DNA of 64,000 bases. Source: Trifolium pratense (taxonomy: Eukaryota > Streptophyta > Magnoliopsida > Fabales > Fabaceae). The number at the start of each line of letters is the position of its first letter. The stretch's first letter is position 1. The stretch covers positions 13,987,362-14,051,361 of the forward strand of contig NC_060061.1 in the NCBI RefSeq assembly GCF_020283565.1. Reading direction: 5' to 3'. The position numbers and the translations under genes were made by a program. Below the pieces are notes generated by a model. The model was not told the DNA's origin. It saw only the letters and a list, made by a program, of their open reading frames with translations, and ran no database searches. This document shows, in pieces, positions 59,928-64,000 of this stretch.

Positions 59928-61237
59928 TGTTGGTGTAAGCCCTAGAGGCCAATTATTTATAATTGCATAATAAATGTATTGAATAATTTACTTATCAAAT
60001 AAAAGGCTTTTCTTTATTAATTTTATATATATGTTAAAATGATAAAATCCCTAGAATAGTCAGTTCACTTATGGAACGTTAAGTATGACTTAATCGTGAG
60101 ATTCCATTAAATATAAGAACACTATTCTTAAACATATCCATAGTCAAGTTTTATTGTGAAATGGGATAACGATAAAGCATAAAGACTATTATGTTGGTAG
60201 ACTGATGATCATATCTCACTGATCATGGATAATGAGTTATCAAGTCTTCACATAGATATAAATGTTAAGGGTAACTTTATATCGGATTGACCCACCATGA
60301 GAATACTACATAGAGTGTTATGAAATGTCATAAGTTTTCTCATAGTGATAAAAGGTGTATTCCACCCTTCGACCTGAAACCACTATGTACCCTAGATGCA
60401 GGAGTGTAATACCTTGTTGCCATTCAAACGTTATCCGTAACTGGATAATTATAAAGTTGGTTGATGGGTATCCCACGAATCATGCTGAGGGACATGAGTG
60501 ACCTAGATGAAATTTGTCCCTCCTACATAACGGGAGATATGTCTATGGGCCCAATATTGAACTAGACAAGGATGACATACTATGCCTTGTGTTCAATATA
60601 GACATGAGGGCAAAAGGGTAATTATGCACAAGATATTTATCACGAAAAGGTTAGTCAGATCACGTGACATTTCTGTGACTTGGGTAACAGTGATGTGTTG
60701 CTAGATACCGCTCACTGTTTATAATATTACGATTAATATTATTGCCAACGTCATAAGAACCTACAGGGTCACACACATAAGGACAGTTAAGAAGGGAAAA
60801 ATAAGTAAGACTTATTGCGGGGTGCAGTTAGTGACAAACGGTTATTGGGCTTGAGAAGCCCAATTTCGTGTAAACTAAAGACCTCATAAGAAACTCTATA
60901 AATAGAGCCTTATGAAGTTCAGAAGTCATGTTTTTAAAAACCCTAACCGAATTTAGAGAAATTCTGAATTTCTCTAAACCCTAAACCGCACAAAATTCCC
61001 TCAGCCTTCATCCAAGAATAGCTAGCACTGTGAGATCGAAGGTTCCTGTTCGTGTGGACTAAGTGGAGGTGCTGCAAGTGCGGTGCTTGTGATCAAGAAA
61101 GGCGGCCACAAATTTGTTCTTCAAAGGTAATATTCTAGACCTGATCATGCTCATTCACAAGAATCCGTTGATGGGAAATTTCAATTTTAAAATTCCGCTG
61201 CGTTTATAAAAGTGTTTTATGAAGCGATTTCCCAACA
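59928..61237. mobile_element. Solo LTR, 1,310 bp
   Basis: The unit begins TGTTGGTGTAAGCCC and ends CCCAACA, so TGTTG/CAACA are inverted ends. It is flanked by an exact 5-bp duplication gttaa (59923-59927 and 61238-61242). A TATA box (CTATAAATAGAGCC, ~60896) supports a plus-strand promoter. No internal retroelement sequence or second LTR adjoins, so it is a solo LTR left by LTR-LTR recombination. Confidence 0.88.
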
Positions 61238-61242
61238 GTTAA

Positions 61243-62684
61243 TGCATAAGTTGTATAATTCATTTATATAAAAGTACCCTTTTATTATATATGTATCTAA
61301 AGGTAATCGATTTTAGTGGTAGATTAGCTACTCATAATTTTATTGACTGAAATTAGTGTATAGGGCAGTCGGTGTCTGAAATTGTTGTTGGACTACTAGT
61401 CTGCCTGTTCAAATAGGATGATTATCACTGTTACTTCAAATAATAGAGAGTGTTATAACATAAAGCTAAAGCAACAAAACATATCTCATCTAAATAGAAG
61501 TTAATTAATCTTTTTCATTAGTTTGAAATACTACTAACCATGTGTTAAGCGCTGATAGTTTGCTACAATATTGTAGCACATGCACAATGGAGTTTAATAA
61601 CAGTAATTACTGGTAAGTACAAAGAAACTGCTAAATAAGTTATAAACCAGTTAACTCACGAAAAACTATTTCCTATACAACTATGTGCAATAAACAGTTA
61701 CATATTTTTTGGTGATGACTTTGAGTGTTGTGCATTTGATTATTACAAGTAGACTATTATCAAATATATCTAGAAGGTGTGAGTTACGTTTTACTAATTT
61801 CAAACTATCTGAATAAGTATTAAATCAAGATTACAGGAATTGGATCTTTAATTAAAAAATCATTTTGTGTCTTACTAAATCGGCATAATTGGAGAGAGGT
61901 TATTTGGTATCTGTGTTTTCTTTTTATGTTGAAAAGTATATTTGAGAATCAATTTTATTAGCAGATAGTTTACTTATATTTGGCAACATAGAACCATGTC
62001 TTTGAATGTGTAGATGTGCTCGTTTTTCTTTTTTCATTTGATAATCCTGTTATTATTGAATGAACTAATTCTGGAAGTCGCACCCTGATATTGAATTTTC
62101 AATTATAGTTAGGATACTTATATATCTCTAAAGCCATTTCTCATAACTGTTTTTGTACTTTTCTTACATAAGTTTGAAGTACTTTGAGCGCAACGCCTTT
62201 TTGAGAGGTGAGCTTAAAATACAAGCAATTGATCATTGATGTCACTCGGCGAGATAGAAGTCGCCAACTAATATTGATGTCACTCGGTGAGAAAGAAGTC
62301 GCCGACTAATATTTCAGGTTGAAGCATATTCCGCGATGACTACCGCAATGGAACTCAGTCTCGCCACGCCAAAACATAATTGCTTTTCTCGCTAGGCGAG
62401 GAGCGCCGCAACAAACCGCCCATGGCGGTATCATTTTTGTTTGTCTTATTTTTCATATATTATTATTGTTGAACTTTTAATGTATCAAAGTTTGTTTGCA
62501 GAAAATAAAGGAGCAATGAGACACTCTTTTCCCCTGTGCAAACAGGGGTTTTTATCGAGGCTCATTGAATTTCAAAATTTCAGTAGTTTTTTATTTTTTA
62601 CACATGTTTACTTTCACAGTCAAAATATTTGCGTCAATAAAGGTCAACCTGATTAAGTTACGGGCTCTGAATAAAAAGAAGAAA
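61243..62684. other. No gene seen; GGCGA-rich direct repeats at 62220-62420
   Basis: AT-rich up to ~62150. Then GC-rich words appear, with a ~45-bp unit (gatgtcactcgg(c/t)gaga...gaagtcgcc(a/g)actaatatt) repeated at 62237 and 62276, and several ggcga and cgcc motifs. This composition continues on both sides of the minisatellite and suggests the non-coding part of a retroelement. Confidence 0.4.
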
Positions 62685-63305
62685 CAAGGTTGAGAGGCCT
62701 TGGCGTTACCTGTAAACCTCACGAGTAGGGTGCGTCAGAAACAGAAAATAAAACAAGGTTGAGAGGCATTGGCGTTACCTGTAAACCTTACGAGTAGGGT
62801 GCGTTAGAAACAGAAAATAAAACAAGGTTGAGAGGCCTTGGCGTTACCTGTAAACCTTACGAGTAGGGTGCGTCAGAAACAGAAAATAAAACAAGGTTGA
62901 GAGGCCTTGGCGTTACCTGTAAACCTTACGAGTAGGGTGCGTCAGAAACAGAAAATAAAACAAGGTTGAGAGGCCTTGGCGTTACCTGTAAACCTTACGA
63001 GTAGGGTGCGTCAGAAACAGAAAATAAAACAAGGTTGAGAGGCCTTGGCGTTACCTGTAAACCTTACGAGTAGGGGACGTCAGAAACAGAAAATAAAACA
63101 AGGTTGAGAGGCCTTGGCGTTACCTGTAAACCTTACGAGTAGGGTGCGTCAGAAACAGAAAATAAAACAAGGTTGAGAGGCCTTGGCGTTACCTGTAAAC
63201 CTTACGAGTAGGGGGCGTCAGAAACAGAAAACAAAACAAGGTTGAAAGGCCTTGGCGCTACCTGTAAACCTTACGAGTAGGGGGCGCCAGAAAAAGAAAA
63301 TATAC
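62685..63305. repeat. Minisatellite, nine 69-bp units
   Basis: Units begin (caaggttgagaggc) at 62685, 62754, 62823, 62892, 62961, 63030, 63099, 63168 and 63237, an exact 69-bp period. The first and last two units carry more substitutions than the central ones. All six frames of a unit contain stops, so it is not coding despite 69 = 3 x 23. Confidence 0.97.
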
Positions 63306-64000
63306 AGCGAAGAAAGGCAGGATTATCAACACCACCAACAGGAAAAGCTTACACACAGTCAAAACAAGGCGATTCACCATAACGTCAAGCCATAAGATTC
63401 TAAAAGCAAGAAGGACACAACCAAACCGTTCGTCATGCAGCGAAACTAGGCGACATATCGCCATACCAGCTACAATCGCCAAAAGGCAACAGGTATAAAG
63501 TTATTCATAAAGGATATATAATTATATTTAAAAAGAGCTAAAGACATTGCAGGTGCAAAGTTAAAAATTTTCAAAGACGAGATTATTTTCAACACCAGAC
63601 ACAAAATATAGTGGAAGGGCGACTCCGGACAGCGCCAATTCTTTTTAAATCGCCAAGAAGTTACAAAATAAGGCGTGCAAGCCTGACAGTACAAAAATCA
63701 ACTACAACAAAGAAGTGGCGAGACAGGTTACGTCAGACTACTTACAATTTTCAAATATAGAATGTCAAAAGAAAATAAGAAACTCACGTTGAGTAGAAGA
63801 AGCAGAAGTACAGACTAACAAAGGTACTAGCCACAAAGTTTCAATTTGTTTTCAAGAAGGAAAGGCGAACCGCGAAAGACGAAAGGGCGAGATTGTTGTC
63901 AACGCTAACGTGAAAATGCAAAAACAAAAGAAAAGGCGAGGCCCAACAAACGCCAACTCGTTCAAATCCACCCAAAACCAACAAGTTATTGCAGGTATAA
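63306..64000. other. GGCGA-rich non-coding sequence, probable retroelement interior
   Basis: Many 'ggcga' and 'cgcc' words are shared with 62220-62420, and there are no long ORFs. It runs off the right edge of the window. Confidence 0.4.

Noticed and set aside
62685..63305. Repeat array as a possible CRISPR
   Set aside because: Units are contiguous 69-bp tandem copies without unique spacers, and the genome is a plant nuclear one.

Overview
The window is nuclear DNA of a flowering plant. It has AT-rich intergenic sequence, genes split by GT-AG introns, abundant MITEs, LTR, LINE, Helitron, hAT and CACTA relics, and typical plant families (polygalacturonase-inhibiting proteins, CDKA, ALOG, germin-like, BBE-like, MEKK1-type MAPKKK). 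The CDKA and PGIP sequences look most like those of papilionoid legumes related to Medicago. That placement is an inference from remembered family sequences, not from a search.

Layout: (1) 1-8.7 kb holds the last four coding exons of an N-terminal protein methyltransferase (NTM1-like). Its last intron is inflated by a very young 2,886-bp LTR retroelement that carries one long chimeric ORF. (2) 11.1-22.2 kb is a tandem PGIP cluster, all on the minus strand: four intact genes, one copy that has lost its ATG, and one shredded fragment. LINE debris lies between copies. Four copies share a proximal promoter module with paired W-box cores. (3) 23.5-28.4 kb is a complete eight-exon CDKA (cdc2) gene on the plus strand. 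(4) 30.6-31.3 kb is a single-exon ALOG/LSH gene (minus). (5) 32.6-38.7 kb is transposon-rich: a CACTA-like 5' end and ORF relic with a hAT-like insertion, then a Helitron-type 3' end bounded by a 254-bp direct repeat. (6) 39.5-43.2 kb is a DUF1644 zinc-finger gene (minus) with a long upstream leader region. (7) 43.9-47.6 kb is a block of MITEs and a hAT-like element. (8) 48.2-51.1 kb has a cysteine-free germin-like gene and a broken BBE-like oxidase, both minus. (9) 52.9-57.1 kb is an eight-exon MEKK1-type MAPKKK gene (minus). (10) 57.4-64 kb is repeats: a second copy of the 44-kb hAT-like family, a gypsy-type 5' LTR with a tRNA-Lys primer site, a 1.3-kb solo LTR, and a nine-copy 69-bp minisatellite.

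The genes do not form one pathway. Several relate to cell-wall and pathogen responses (PGIPs inhibit fungal polygalacturonases; BBE-like oxidases, germin-like proteins and MEKK1-type kinases are often defence-linked), but their adjacency is probably incidental. The most unusual items are the chimeric retroelement ORF, the Helitron end with a 254-bp target duplication, the PGIP copy that lost both its ATG and one W-box, and the hAT-like family that keeps a tRNA-like A/B-box module at a fixed place. I did not find a clearly new defence or regulatory system.
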